Assembly: GCF_029543245.1 (NCBI RefSeq)
Contig: NZ_JARQWV010000002.1
Span: 1 to 64,000 of the forward strand
Source: Caulobacter endophyticus
Lineage (GTDB): Bacteria > Pseudomonadota > Alphaproteobacteria > Caulobacterales > Caulobacteraceae
Direction of reading: 5' to 3'
Length of the DNA stretch: 64,000 nucleotides
The notes beneath the pieces were generated by a model. It worked only from the letters and a program-made list of their open reading frames with translations, ran no database searches and was not told the DNA's origin. A program made the translations under genes and the position numbers. Shown here piece after piece: positions 51,285-60,871 of the stretch. Numbering within the stretch: the stretch's first letter is position 1; every line of letters starts with the position of its first letter.

Positions 51285-52505
51285 ATGCGTCGCCTGCTGT
51301 CAGTCCTCCTCGGCTCGGTCGCCCTCTTGGGCGCCGCCGCCCACGCCGCCGAAGCCCCTGTTTCCAAGGCTGATCGGGCGCTGCACGAGCGCATCCTGAC
51401 GCTGGACACCCACCTCGACACGCCCGAGCACTTCGCCCGGCCCGGCTGGAGCATGGTCGACCGCCACAGCGTGCCGCAGGACTTCAGCCAGGTTGATTTG
51501 CCGCGCATGAACGACGGCGGTCTCGATGGCGGGTTCTTCGTGATCTACACCGGCCAGGGCGAGCTGACCGCCGAGGGCTATCGCTGGGCCCGCGACTTCG
51601 CCCTGACCCGCGCCACCGAAATCCGCGAGATGGTCTCGGCCCACAGCGACAAGTTCGAGCTGGCCTACACGCCGGAAGACGCGATCCGCATCAACAAGGC
51701 GGGCAAGAAGTTCGCCTTCCAGAGCATCGAGAACAGCTGGCCGATGGGTGAGGACCTCACCTTGCTTCAGACCTTCTACGGCGCGGGCGTGCGGATGGCG
51801 GGGCCCGTTCACTTCCGCAACAACCAGTTCGCCGACAGCTCGACCGACCCCAAGGGCAAGATCTGGAACGGTTTCTCGCCGCTCGGTTTGCGCTGGCTGG
51901 CCGAGGCCAACCGCCTGGGCATACTGATCGACGTCAGCCACGCCTCGGACGATGTGGTCGACCAAGCCGTGGCCCTGTCGAAGGTGCCGGTCATCGCCTC
52001 GCACTCGGGCGCTCGGGCCGTCTTCGACCATCCGCGCAATCTCGATGACGCCCATATCCGCAAGATCGCCGAAAGCGGCGGGGCGATCTGCATCAACTCG
52101 GTCTATCTGCGCGCCTCGACGCCCAGCCCCGAGCGCAAGGCCGCCCTGGAGGCCCTGGGCCGGGGGCCGGGCGATGACGCCACCCAGGCCGACTTCGTCG
52201 CCTACGCCAGGAAGCGCGCCGAGCTGGACAAGAAGTTCCCGCCGGTCCGCGCCAACTTCGACACCTTCATGGACAGCATGAACCACGTGCTGAAGATCGG
52301 CGGCGCCAAGGCCGTCTGCGTGGGCGCCGACTGGGACGGCGGCGGCGGCGTCGAAGGCCTGGAAGACGTGGCCGACCTGCCCAAGATCACCGCCCGCCTG
52401 AAGGCCGCCGGCTACAGCGACGCCGACATCGAGGCGATCTGGAGCGGCAACGTGCTGCGCCTGCTGGGCCAGGCCCAGGCCTATGCGAAGGGGGCGGGGA
52501 AGTAA
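51285..52505 (+). CDS. Secreted membrane-dipeptidase family protein (M19)
   Basis: 406 aa from ATG 51285, 6 bases after GGAG, beginning with the signal peptide [21 protein letters not shown]19 (renal dipeptidase-like) zinc ligands are in [13 protein letters not shown] (HxD), the bridging Glu in [12 protein letters not shown], and the two His in [11 protein letters not shown] and [26 protein letters not shown] closes the active site. It cleaves dipeptides, possibly including D-amino-acid ones, in the periplasm. Confidence 0.93.
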   Translation: MRRLLSVLLGSVALLGAAAHAAEAPVSKADRALHERILTLDTHLDTPEHFARPGWSMVDRHSVPQDFSQVDLPRMNDGGLDGGFFVIYTGQGELTAEGYRWARDFALTRATEIREMVSAHSDKFELAYTPEDAIRINKAGKKFAFQSIENSWPMGEDLTLLQTFYGAGVRMAGPVHFRNNQFADSSTDPKGKIWNGFSPLGLRWLAEANRLGILIDVSHASDDVVDQAVALSKVPVIASHSGARAVFDHPRNLDDAHIRKIAESGGAICINSVYLRASTPSPERKAALEALGRGPGDDATQADFVAYARKRAELDKKFPPVRANFDTFMDSMNHVLKIGGAKAVCVGADWDGGGGVEGLEDVADLPKITARLKAAGYSDADIEAIWSGNVLRLLGQAQAYAKGAGK

Positions 52506-52518
52506 GACTTTGAAGAAG

Positions 52519-52636
52519 CCCTCCCCCTCGATGGGGGAGGGTTGGGTGGGGGTGGCCACGGCATAAAAGGCCACGCACGGCTGCCAGCTCAGCGATCACC
52601 CCCATCCCCGACCCTTCCCCCATCAAGGGGGAAGGG
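52519..52636. repeat. Intergenic inverted repeat (CCCTTCCCCCATCAAGGGGG family)
   Basis: CCCTCCCCCTCGATGGGGGA at 52519 faces CCCTTCCCCCATCAAGGGGG ending 52636, each a hairpin, with matching inner arms (GGTGGGGGTGG/CACCCCCATCCCC). It separates the convergent dipeptidase and msrQ genes. A single copy of the right-hand hairpin lies inside msrQ at 53243. Confidence 0.85.
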
Positions 52637-52638
52637 AG

Positions 52639-53288
52639 CTAGCGCGTCGCGAACCGCCGCCAGACCCGCCAGCCCAGCAGCACCGCCAGGATGCCCGCAT
52701 AGACCAGCGGCGGCCGATGATCGGCCTTCACCAGCAGGTAGTAGTGGGCCACGCCCAACGGCACGATGACGTAGATCAGCCAGTGCAGCCGGCTCCAGGC
52801 CGCCCGGCCCATGCGGATCACCCAGCCGTTGGTCGAGGTCACCGCCAGCGGAACCAGCATCACGAACGCGGCCATGCCGAGGGTGATGAACGGCCGCTTG
52901 AGAATGTCCTTCCACAGCTGGCCGAAGTCGAAATAGAGGTCGACGCCGATGTAGCTGAGGAGGTGCAGCGACACATAGGCGAAGGCGAACAGGCCGATGG
53001 TCCGCTGGAAACGCACCAGACGCGGCTTCCTCAGGATCGCCGCGGCGGGGGTGATCGCGAGGCCGACCAGCAGCAGCCGCAGGCCCCAGACGCCCAGCTG
53101 CCGCACCAGGGTCTCGATCGGATTGACGCCGAGATCGCCGGTGAAGGCGCGGAAGGCCAGCCAGACCAGCGGCGCGGCGCAGGCCAGCCAGACGGCGGCG
53201 TAGACCAGGTTGTCGCGGGTTTTCGAGGGGCGTTTCTTTCGAGCCCTTCCCCCATCAAGGGGGAAGGGGGCTTTTTCAGCGTCCTTCA

Positions 53289-53289
<1 letters not shown>
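52639..53289 (-). CDS. msrQ: MsrQ heme-binding membrane subunit of MsrPQ
   Basis: 216 aa, about six membrane spans, ferric-reductase-like. It passes electrons from the respiratory chain to MsrP. Conserved histidines are seen in FAYVSLHLLSYIGVD, SRLHWLIYVIVPLGVAHYY. The start ATG 53289 overlaps the msrP stop (TGATG). The first 25 residues (KAPFPLDGGRARKKRPSK) are unusual because they are partly encoded by an intergenic-type hairpin repeat; the family core begins about residue 25 (NLVYAAVWLACAAP). Confidence 0.92.
53243..53271. repeat. Hairpin repeat inside the msrQ coding start
   Basis: The 29-base GCCCTTCCCCCATCAAGGGG type hairpin is the same unit as at 52600-52636. It begins 18 bases inside the msrQ reading frame and is translated as APFPLDGG. 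As RNA, it forms a strong hairpin close to the msrQ start codon. Confidence 0.85.
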
Positions 53290-54209
<920 letters not shown>

Positions 54210-54260
54210 GGGCGTGTCTCCGGTTTCAGTGTCGAAGATACGGAGCCGGATGCGGTTTGG

Positions 54261-54779
54261 TTATGGCTGGCCGTCGTTTTTTCTGCGCGGCCGCTCGGGA
54301 CGGTCGTCGCGAGGCTTCTGGCGCGGGGCGTAGACCCGCCGCAGGCCCTCGGCGAGCACCTTGCGCTCCTCGGGCGGCAGGCTCTCGGCGAAGGCGACCA
54401 GACGGCCGTCGACCTTGGCGCGTACGCCGCTCTCCAGGGCCCGGGCGGCGGCCATGCGGCGCTCGGCCTCGGCCCGGTCGAAGCGGCCCTCGGCCATGGC
54501 CTCGACCACGGCGCGACGTTCGGCGCGGGCGGCCTGGGCGTCGGCGCGGTTCTCCAGCGCGGCTTCGCGCAGGCTGCGGCGCAGGGCCCGGCGGTGCTCG
54601 GGCGGCAGGTCGCGGCCGGCGGTCCACAGCGGCGGACGCTGGGCCTGGGCGGCGGCGATCGGGGCCTCGCGGCGGGCCTCCTGGCGCATCCAGGCCGCGC
54701 CGGCGATGCCGCCGACCAGGAAGAGGTTCAGCGCGCCGGACGCGACCAAGGCGATGATCAGGGTGCGGTTGGCGCTCAT
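54261..54779 (-). CDS. Periplasmic heavy-metal-sensor-like protein (CnrX/CpxP-like)
   Basis: 172 aa with an N-terminal membrane anchor (TLIIALVASGALNLFLVGGI). The periplasmic part is helical and Arg/Glu-rich, with LPPEHRRALRRSLREAALEN and the later LPPEERKVLAEGLRRVY, the pattern of the heavy-metal-resistance/CnrX superfamily. No obvious Cys or Met-rich metal site exists and only one His lies in the folded part, so the ligand may not be a metal. It overlaps the gene upstream by 4 nt and ends the ECF operon. Confidence 0.75.
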   Translation of the reverse strand: MSANRTLIIALVASGALNLFLVGGIAGAAWMRQEARREAPIAAAQAQRPPLWTAGRDLPPEHRRALRRSLREAALENRADAQAARAERRAVVEAMAEGRFDRAEAERRMAAARALESGVRAKVDGRLVAFAESLPPEERKVLAEGLRRVYAPRQKPRDDRPERPRRKNDGQP

Positions 54780-55207
54780 AGGTCGGTCGCCTCCTCAAGC
54801 GCCTCGGCCGCCGTGTCGGGCTCGGGCTGGTCGTAGGCGGCGGCCAGTATGGCGTCGGCCCGGCGGTCCAGCCGCTCGCCCGCGCCCGAGGCGACGCCGA
54901 CGGCGACGCCGGCCACGGTGGCGACGGCCAGGCCCAGGCCCGCGGCCAGACCCGCCCACCAGGCGCTCGCGGAACGCCGCGGCTTGGGCGCGGCCTCCAG
55001 CAGCCGGCCCAGCAGGGCGGCGTCGGCGCCTTGAGCCGGGGCCAGGTCGAGCAGGCGGTCGAGGTCCGCCTCGGCGGCCAGCACCGCGCCCAGGCGGTGC
55101 GGATCGGCGGCCAGGGCCGCGCGGGCGGCCTCGCGCAGGCACTGCGGCCAGCGGCCGATGTCGCCGCCGTGGGCGGCCGCCAGTTCGGCGAAGCGGTCGG
55201 GGGTCAT
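54776..55207 (-). CDS. Probable anti-sigma factor, membrane-anchored
   Basis: 143 aa. An N-terminal cytoplasmic part of about 80 residues (MTPDRFAELAAAHGGDIGRW) is followed by one membrane span (WWAGLAAGLGLAVATVAGVAVGVA) and a short periplasmic tail. That topology, plus its place directly after an ECF sigma gene and overlap with a sensor-like gene, suggests an anti-sigma factor. No zinc-binding HxxxCxxC motif is present. Assignment is by context. Confidence 0.6.
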   Translation of the reverse strand: MTPDRFAELAAAHGGDIGRWPQCLREAARAALAADPHRLGAVLAAEADLDRLLDLAPAQGADAALLGRLLEAAPKPRRSASAWWAGLAAGLGLAVATVAGVAVGVASGAGERLDRRADAILAAAYDQPEPDTAAEALEEATDL

Positions 55208-55229
55208 GGTCGCGCGCCCTCCTTGAAGC

Positions 55230-55790
55230 TCATCGAACCGCCTCCATCAGGTCGGCCAGGGCCGCGCGCAGGGCGCGCCGTCCACGGCCCAGCAGGCTTT
55301 CCAGCGTCTCGACCGAGACGTCCAGCAGGGCGGCGGCCTCCTTGTTGCCCAGGCCCTGGTGGTGGCACAGCACGATCGCCTCGCGCTGGCGCTCGGGCAG
55401 GGTGGCCAGGGCCGCCTCGATGCGGCCGCCGATCTGGACGCCCAGCAGCGCGCCCTCGCCGGTGGGCGCCAGGTCGGCCACTTCCGGCGGCTGCGCCATG
55501 CTCGTCTCCCGCCGTCGACGCAGCCGGTCGCGGCACAGGTTCAGCGCCACGCGGTGCAGCCAGGTGTCGAAGCGGGCCTGGCCCGGACGCCACGAAGGCG
55601 CCTGCTTCCAGGCCCGCAGGAAGGTTTCCTGGGCGACGTCCTGGGCCTCGTCCGGATCGGCCAGCAGCCGTCGCGCCAAGGCCAGGATGCGCGGCAGGCG
55701 AGCGTCCAGCAGCCGTCGCACGGCGGCCTGATCGCCCCGTCCCACGCCTTCCAGCAACGCCAGGTCGGGGTCTTCCCCCTCGCTCGCCAA
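55230..55790 (-). CDS. ECF-type RNA polymerase sigma factor
   Basis: 186 aa. Region 2 is seen in DEAQDVAQETFLRAWKQAP and FDTWLHRVALNLCRDRLRR; region 4 in LATLPERQREAIVLCHHQGL followed by GNKEAAALLDVSVETLESLL and GRGRRALR. The frame has no ATG at its beginning; TTG 55790 with GAGGTGAGG just upstream is the best start. It should direct transcription of its own operon and perhaps envelope or metal-stress genes. Confidence 0.92.
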   Translation of the reverse strand: MASEGEDPDLALLEGVGRGDQAAVRRLLDARLPRILALARRLLADPDEAQDVAQETFLRAWKQAPSWRPGQARFDTWLHRVALNLCRDRLRRRRETSMAQPPEVADLAPTGEGALLGVQIGGRIEAALATLPERQREAIVLCHHQGLGNKEAAALLDVSVETLESLLGRGRRALRAALADLMEAVR

Positions 55791-55824
55791 GCCTCACCTC
55801 GTCACGCCAAGCCCATGCCGGCCG

Positions 55825-56217
55825 TCACATCGCAGCCTTGGCCTTGCCGGCCGCGGCCTGTCGTTCGGCCGAGGTGAGCACGCCGTCGCCGTCGGCGTCC
55901 ATCCGCTTGAAGCGCTTGCCGGCCATGGCCTCCAGTTCGGCGCGCGACAGGAAGCCGTCCTTGTCGGCGTCGAGGCGGCCCCACAGGCGTTCGCCGCGGC
56001 CGGCTTTCGCCCCATCCGCCTTCTTCTGGCGCATGGCCTCGAACTCGGACTTGGACAGCTTGCCGTCCTTGTTGGCGTCCAGCTTGGCCAGCATCTGGGC
56101 CGCGCGCTGGCTCGCGAAGGCGGTCTGGCTGTCGCCTGCCGGCTTGCTCTGGGCCAGGGCCGGGACGGCGCAGGCGGCGATCGCGGTCGCGGCGACCAGG
56201 GTGGTGAACGTCTTCAT
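55825..56217 (-). CDS. Exported EF-hand protein, first gene of the ECF operon
   Basis: 130 aa. A signal peptide (MKTFTTLVAATAIAACAVPALA) is followed by three EF-hand loops: DANKDGKLSKSE, DADKDGFLSRAE and DADGDGVLTSAE. All keep the Asp and Glu ligands at positions 1, 3, 5 and 12, so calcium binding is likely. It lies 34 bp upstream of the sigma factor on the same strand and is probably cotranscribed with it. Confidence 0.88.
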   Translation of the reverse strand: MKTFTTLVAATAIAACAVPALAQSKPAGDSQTAFASQRAAQMLAKLDANKDGKLSKSEFEAMRQKKADGAKAGRGERLWGRLDADKDGFLSRAELEAMAGKRFKRMDADGDGVLTSAERQAAAGKAKAAM

Positions 56218-56296
56218 CGAATGCTCCGGGTGAGGGGATGGCCCGTCCTTCTGGAGCTTCAACGGGGCAGGAGGGCGTTTCCGTCGCGGGTGCGAG

Positions 56297-56428
56297 ATCC
56301 TCCCCCTGAAGGGGGAGGTGGCGGCGAAGCCGACGGAGGGGGAAGTGGATGCTGACCTTCCACCGCCTCGAAAGCTGATAACGGCCCCCCTCCGGCCCTT
56401 CGGGCCACCTCCCCCAGAGGGGGAGGAT
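56297..56428. repeat. Paired inverted intergenic repeat
   Basis: CCTCCCCCTGAAGGGGGAGG with GCCGACGGAGGGGG faces CCCCCCTCCGGCCC with CCTCCCCCAGAGGGGGAGG, across about 43 unique bases. It is the same family as the element at 111-200 and lies between glnE and the EF-hand gene. Confidence 0.85.
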
Positions 56429-56437
56429 CTTGTCGCC

Positions 56438-59326
56438 CTACCTCACCACATCTTCGAACGCCTTGCGCGCCTCGGCCTTGGCCTTGACCAGCTTGGCTTT
56501 CAGCGAGCGGAACTGGGTGACGTGGCCGGCGCGGGCCAGCAGGGCGCGGAAGGCCTTGGGTTCGCTTTCCGGGTCGTCGCCGTTCTCCAGCGCCACCTTG
56601 ATCAGCTGCGACAGGTCCTGTTCCAGCCGCCAGGCCGACAGGGCGGCGGTCAGGGCCGCCTTGTCGGCGAGCCCGGCCTCGATCAGGGCCGACAGGGCCT
56701 CGCCGGTGTTCTGGGCCAGAGGGCCGCCATTGGGGCCGTGGGCCAGTTGCAGGTACTGGGCGATGAACTCGATGTCGACGAGGCCGCCGGGGTCCAGCTT
56801 CAGGTCCCAGGGGCCCTTTCCGGGCCGCTCGCGCTCCATCAGGTCGCGCATCTCCAGCACGTCGGCAGCGGTCTTGGCCACGTCACGCGGGCGTCGCAGG
56901 GCGGCCTCGATGGCGCCTTCCGCGCGCGCCTTGAAGCCCGGCGAGCTGGCCCAGATCACCCGGGCGCGGGTCAGGGCCAGGAGCTCCCAGGTCTCGCACT
57001 CGCGCTCGTAATAGTCCTCGAAGGCGGTGAAGCTGACGGCCACCGGCCCCTTGCTGCCCGAGGGGCGCAGCTTGAGATCGACCTCGTAGAGCGTGCCCTC
57101 GGCCGTCGGCGCCGACAGGGCCGAGGCAAGGCGCTGGGTGAAGCGGGCGTAGAAGACGTCGGCGCTCCAGCCCTTGATCTCCGAAACGACGTCCCCCTGG
57201 CCCGCCGGCTCGTCGGCCGCATACAGCGTCATCAGGTCGAGGTCGGACTTGGCGGTCATCTCGCGCGAGCCGGCCTTGCCCAGGGCGACCACGGCCACCT
57301 GGCCCGGGAAGGCGCCGCCCAGCCGCTCGACCTCGGCCAGGGCGGCCGGCGCCAGGCCGCCGACGATCAGGTCGCCGAGGTCGGCGAAGGCCCGGCCCAC
57401 GTCGCGGGCGTCGGCCGTGCCGCTCATCACCCGCACCCCGATGCGGAAGGCCTGGTCGCGGAACAGGCGCCGCGCGGCGTCCATCGACGGCTCGAACTCG
57501 CTGGGATCCCAGGGGACCTCGGCGGGCATTTCCATCGGACCGAAGAAGGCCGGATCCAGCAGGGCGTCCAGCGCCGTCGGCCGGCGGGCCAGGGTGGCGG
57601 CCAGGCGCGGGGCGAAGGCCATGACCTGCACCACCAGCTCGAACAGGCGCGGCTGGGCCAGGAACAGCGACTGGATCTGCACGCCCGAACTCAGCGAGGC
57701 GAAGAAGTCGGCGAAGCGGTTGAAGGCCGCGTCCGGCGCCCCCGTCGCATTGGCCGCGTCCAGCAGGCGCGGGGCCAGGCGGGTGAAGAGCTCGCGGCCG
57801 CGTTCGGTGCGGGTGGCGGCGATGTGGCCGTGGTGCCAGCCGCGAATGGTGGCGGCCACCCGCTCGGGGTTCGAAAAGCCCATGCGCTTGAGGGTGGCCA
57901 GGGTCTCGGGGTCGTCCTCGACGCCGGTGAACACCAGGCTGCCGAACCGCGACGACAGCTCCTCCTCGCCCTTGAACAGGGCGCCGTAGCGCTGGTTGAC
58001 GCCCTTGAGCATCTTGCCGACGGCGGCGTCGAAGCTGCGCAGGTTGCCCTGGTTCCACAGGGCGGCGACCTTTTTCCGGTCGGTGTCGGACTCCGGCAGC
58101 TTGTGGGTCTGGTCGTCGGCGATCATCTGGGCCCGGTGTTCCAGGGCCCGCAGGTCGTGATAAGCGGCGGTCAGGTAGGCGCAGTCTTCCGGCGTCACGT
58201 GGCCGGCGTCGCGTAGGGCGGAAAGCGCATCGAGCGTGCGGGGGCTGCGCAGGTCCGGATGGCGGCCGCCCAGGATCAGCTGCTGGGTCTGGACGAAGAA
58301 CTCGATCTCGCGGATGCCGCCGCGACCCAGCTTCAGGTCGGCGCCCTTGGCCTCCAGCCGCTCGTCCACCTTGTAGGCGTGGATCTGGCGCTTGATCGAA
58401 TGGATGTCGGCGATGGCGGCGAAGTCGAGATTGCGCCGCCAGATGAAGGGCTGCAGCTCGGCCAGGAACGCCTCGCCGCGCGCGATGTCGCCGGCCGCGA
58501 TGCGGGCCTTGATGTGGGCGGCCCGCTCCCAGTTCTGGCCGACGCTCTCGTAGTAGTCCAAGGCCGCGTCGATCGGCATGGCCGGCGGGGTCGAGCTGGG
58601 GTCGGGGCGCAGGCGCAGGTCGATGCGGAAGACGTAGCCGTCGCCGGTGCGCTCGGCCAGCATCCGGCCCAGGTGCTGGGTCAGGCGCACGGCCACGCCC
58701 TGCGGCTCGGTCCCCTCGCTGACGGGAAGCACCTCGGGCGCGTAGAAGATCGAGAAGTCGATGTCGCTGGAATAGTTCAGCTCAAAGGCGCCGTGCTTGC
58801 CCATGGCGATGCAGAACAGGCCCGGGATGGGGCCGTCCTCGCCGTCTCCGACATGGGTGAGGGCGCCGCGCGCCACTTCCACCCGCGCGGCCTGGGCCAG
58901 GGCCGCGTGCAGGCTGGCGTCGGCGAAGCGGGTCAGGGCGCCGGTGACCGCGTCGAGATCCCAGACGCCGCCCAGGTCGCACAGGGCGGTCAGCAGATGC
59001 AGGTCGGCCTTCAGTTCACGGAGCGTCTTGCGGGCGGTCTCGAAGTCGGGCTCGGCGGCGACGTCCAAGGCGGCCGCCAGGATCTGGGCGAGGCGCGCCT
59101 CCGGCTCGCTGTCCAGGATGCCCGGCAGGCGCACGCCGTCGCGACGGGCGAGGCCCGCCAGGTAGGAGCTGGCGGCGAACACGGGGGCCAGGGCCGGCCA
59201 GGCGGCGTCGACGGTGTTCATCCGCTCGCCCGCCCGCTTGGCGATCATCTCGTGGGCGCGTTCGGCGGCCTTGGGATCGACGATCGGACCGCAGGGCGCG
59301 AGGCGAGGGGCGAGCAGAAGAGTCAT
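56438..59326 (-). CDS. glnE: Bifunctional glutamine synthetase adenylyltransferase/deadenylase
   Basis: About 962 aa from ATG 59326; an in-frame ATG at 59398 would add 24 residues that look non-conserved. Two nucleotidyltransferase domains are present: the first with GKHGAFELNYSSDIDFSIFY (deadenylylating half) and the second with LGKAGSREMTAKSDLDLMTLY (adenylylating half), separated by helical regions. Both have the paired Asp metal ligands. It switches glutamine synthetase activity in response to PII and glutamine. It is monocistronic and divergent from the BlaI-like gene. Confidence 0.95.
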   Translation of the reverse strand: MTLLLAPRLAPCGPIVDPKAAERAHEMIAKRAGERMNTVDAAWPALAPVFAASSYLAGLARRDGVRLPGILDSEPEARLAQILAAALDVAAEPDFETARKTLRELKADLHLLTALCDLGGVWDLDAVTGALTRFADASLHAALAQAARVEVARGALTHVGDGEDGPIPGLFCIAMGKHGAFELNYSSDIDFSIFYAPEVLPVSEGTEPQGVAVRLTQHLGRMLAERTGDGYVFRIDLRLRPDPSSTPPAMPIDAALDYYESVGQNWERAAHIKARIAAGDIARGEAFLAELQPFIWRRNLDFAAIADIHSIKRQIHAYKVDERLEAKGADLKLGRGGIREIEFFVQTQQLILGGRHPDLRSPRTLDALSALRDAGHVTPEDCAYLTAAYHDLRALEHRAQMIADDQTHKLPESDTDRKKVAALWNQGNLRSFDAAVGKMLKGVNQRYGALFKGEEELSSRFGSLVFTGVEDDPETLATLKRMGFSNPERVAATIRGWHHGHIAATRTERGRELFTRLAPRLLDAANATGAPDAAFNRFADFFASLSSGVQIQSLFLAQPRLFELVVQVMAFAPRLAATLARRPTALDALLDPAFFGPMEMPAEVPWDPSEFEPSMDAARRLFRDQAFRIGVRVMSGTADARDVGRAFADLGDLIVGGLAPAALAEVERLGGAFPGQVAVVALGKAGSREMTAKSDLDLMTLYAADEPAGQGDVVSEIKGWSADVFYARFTQRLASALSAPTAEGTLYEVDLKLRPSGSKGPVAVSFTAFEDYYERECETWELLALTRARVIWASSPGFKARAEGAIEAALRRPRDVAKTAADVLEMRDLMERERPGKGPWDLKLDPGGLVDIEFIAQYLQLAHGPNGGPLAQNTGEALSALIEAGLADKAALTAALSAWRLEQDLSQLIKVALENGDDPESEPKAFRALLARAGHVTQFRSLKAKLVKAKAEARKAFEDVVR

Positions 59327-59382
59327 GGCGCGCACTCTTAAACGACCAGCGGCGTCCGCCAAGCACCGCTTGACGGCTTCAT

Positions 59383-59394
59383 TTACGGGCGTAA
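59383..59394. promoter_or_regulatory. Candidate operator and promoter of the BlaI-like gene
   Basis: TTACG-GG-CGTAA is a perfect inverted repeat lying between TTGACG (59370-59375), a good -35 box, and the AT-rich TAATCATT that would be the -10. The BlaI-like start is at 59426. A bound repressor here would block its own promoter. The half-site differs from the TACA/TGTA half-site usual for BlaI/CopY proteins. Confidence 0.5.
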
Positions 59395-59425
59395 TCATTC
59401 AGCTCAGTAGAGCCAGCGGACAGCC

Positions 59426-59794
59426 ATGAGCATCACCCACGCCGAAAGCCACGTCATGGAAGCGCTCTGGAGCCAGAGCCCCCTGACCGTCGAGGAGATC
59501 CTGGAGGCCGTCGCCGGCCCGCAAGGGTGGGGCGAGGCCACGGTCAAGACGCTGATCAACCGCCTGCTCAAGCGCAAGGCCATCGAGTCGCGCCGTATCG
59601 ACGGCCGCGTCCGCTACGTGCCGATCGTCAGCCGCGCCGAATATCTGCAGACCGAGAGCCAGGGCCTGCTGGACCGCCTGTTCGAAGGCCGCCTGACGCC
59701 GCTGGTCGCCCATTTCGCCAAGCACCGCTCGCTGTCGCCCGACGAGGTCAAGCAACTGAAGCAACTGATCGCGGAGCTGGATGATGCTGGTTGA
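59426..59794 (+). CDS. BlaI/MecI/CopY-family transcriptional repressor
   Basis: 122 aa winged-helix repressor. ITHAESHVMEALWSQSPLTV and the recognition part GWGEATVKTLINRLLKRKAI match the BlaI family, followed by the dimerisation helices LDRLFEGRLTPLVAHFAKHR and SPDEVKQLKQLIAELD. Family members are inactivated by a partner membrane peptidase, and such a gene overlaps its 3' end. Likely target genes are itself and nearby genes. Confidence 0.92.
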   Translation: MSITHAESHVMEALWSQSPLTVEEILEAVAGPQGWGEATVKTLINRLLKRKAIESRRIDGRVRYVPIVSRAEYLQTESQGLLDRLFEGRLTPLVAHFAKHRSLSPDEVKQLKQLIAELDDAG

Positions 59795-60692
59795 GCTGCT
59801 GGCCGTCACCCTGCTGAGGGCCCAGTTGGCCGCCGCCGCGGGGGTGCTGGTCGTCCTGGCGCTGCGCGTTCCGGTTCGCCGGCTGGTCGGCGCCGAGGCG
59901 GCCTACAAGCTGTGGCGCCTGGCGCCGATCGCGGCCCTGGTCAGCGTGTTTCCGAGCCTGTCGGAGGCCCTGAAGGCGGGCAGCGCCGCCCAGCCGCCCG
60001 AGCGCCTGCTGGCCGTGGCCATGCTGGCGGTGTGGATCGTCGGGGTCGTCGGCCTGGCCGGCTTCATCGCCCTTGGCGAGCGGGCCTTCCGCCGTCGCGC
60101 CCGCGCCGGGCTGGAAGGACCGGCGGTCATGGGCGTGTTCTGCCCGCGCCTGGTCATCCCGCACGACTTCGCCCAGCGCTTCGACGCGGGCGAGCGCGAA
60201 CTGGTTCTGGCCCACGAGCGCGCCCACATGCGGCGCGGCGATCCGCGCGGCAACCTGATCATCACCGCCCTGCAGGTGCTGGGCTGGCTGAACCCCTTCG
60301 TCCATCTGGGCGCGGCGATCGCCCGCCTGGACCAGGAAATCGCCTGCGACGCCGACGTCGTGGCCCTGATCCCCAAAGCCCGCAAGCGCTACGCCGAAAC
60401 CCTGATGAAGGCCCACGCCTGCACGGCGGCCTCGCCCCTGGCCTGCGCCTTCGGCCGCCATCCGCTGGTCGCCCGCGTGCGGGTGCTGGCCGGGCCCGGC
60501 CCGGTCGCCGCCGAGGGGCTGACCGTCACCATCGCCGCCCTGACGGTCATGACCGTGCTGGCGGTCTGGACCCTGGCGCCGCGCGGCCTGGACGTGCCGG
60601 CCTTCCGGGTGCCCGGCGGCACCGCCCGCCTGTTCGTCGACGGGGTCACCCCGCCGCCGCTGCACCGCAACGTCGACACGAGGGCGCGGTAA
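59781..60692 (+). CDS. BlaR1/MecR1-like M56 membrane peptidase, without sensor domain
   Basis: 303 aa, overlapping the repressor gene by 14 nt. Four membrane spans surround a zinc peptidase motif HERAH at His145 (LVLAHERAHMRRGDPRGNL) with the third ligand region LDQEIACDADVVAL. It ends shortly after the fourth span, so the penicillin-binding sensor domain of true BlaR1/MecR1 is missing and the signal must enter another way. Probable role: cleavage of the adjacent repressor. Confidence 0.88.
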   Translation: MMLVELLAVTLLRAQLAAAAGVLVVLALRVPVRRLVGAEAAYKLWRLAPIAALVSVFPSLSEALKAGSAAQPPERLLAVAMLAVWIVGVVGLAGFIALGERAFRRRARAGLEGPAVMGVFCPRLVIPHDFAQRFDAGERELVLAHERAHMRRGDPRGNLIITALQVLGWLNPFVHLGAAIARLDQEIACDADVVALIPKARKRYAETLMKAHACTAASPLACAFGRHPLVARVRVLAGPGPVAAEGLTVTIAALTVMTVLAVWTLAPRGLDVPAFRVPGGTARLFVDGVTPPPLHRNVDTRAR

Positions 60693-60716
60693 GGGGGCTT
60701 TCTGCCTCCCAAGGTC

Positions 60717-60761
60717 CGTCATCCCGGAAAGCCCGCAGGGCCTATCCGGGACCCGGGGGAC
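60717..60761. repeat. Single half of the CGTCATCCCGG intergenic repeat
   Basis: CGTCATCCCGG, then GCCCGCAGGGC, then ATCCGGGACCCGG form a hairpin-bearing half-element of the family seen in full at 48430-48585. It follows the M56 peptidase gene. Confidence 0.7.
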
Positions 60762-60830
60762 TGGGCGGGGTTGTTGAGATCCGCCCGATTGTGGTCGGCG
60801 CCGTGCGGCGGGACGGTTGAATTTAAAAAC

Positions 60831-60840
60831 TACACATGTA
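60831..60840. promoter_or_regulatory. TACA-N2-TGTA box (BlaI/CopY-type operator candidate)
   Basis: TACACATGTA matches the TACA-N2-TGTA core bound by CopY/BlaI-family repressors. It sits in a short AT-rich stretch 32 bases before the GTG start at 60872, in the position of a promoter, and about 1.0 kb after the BlaI-like gene ends. Confidence 0.5.
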
Positions 60841-60871
60841 ATCTTTCTTTCGATCAGAGGGGGAGATCACC

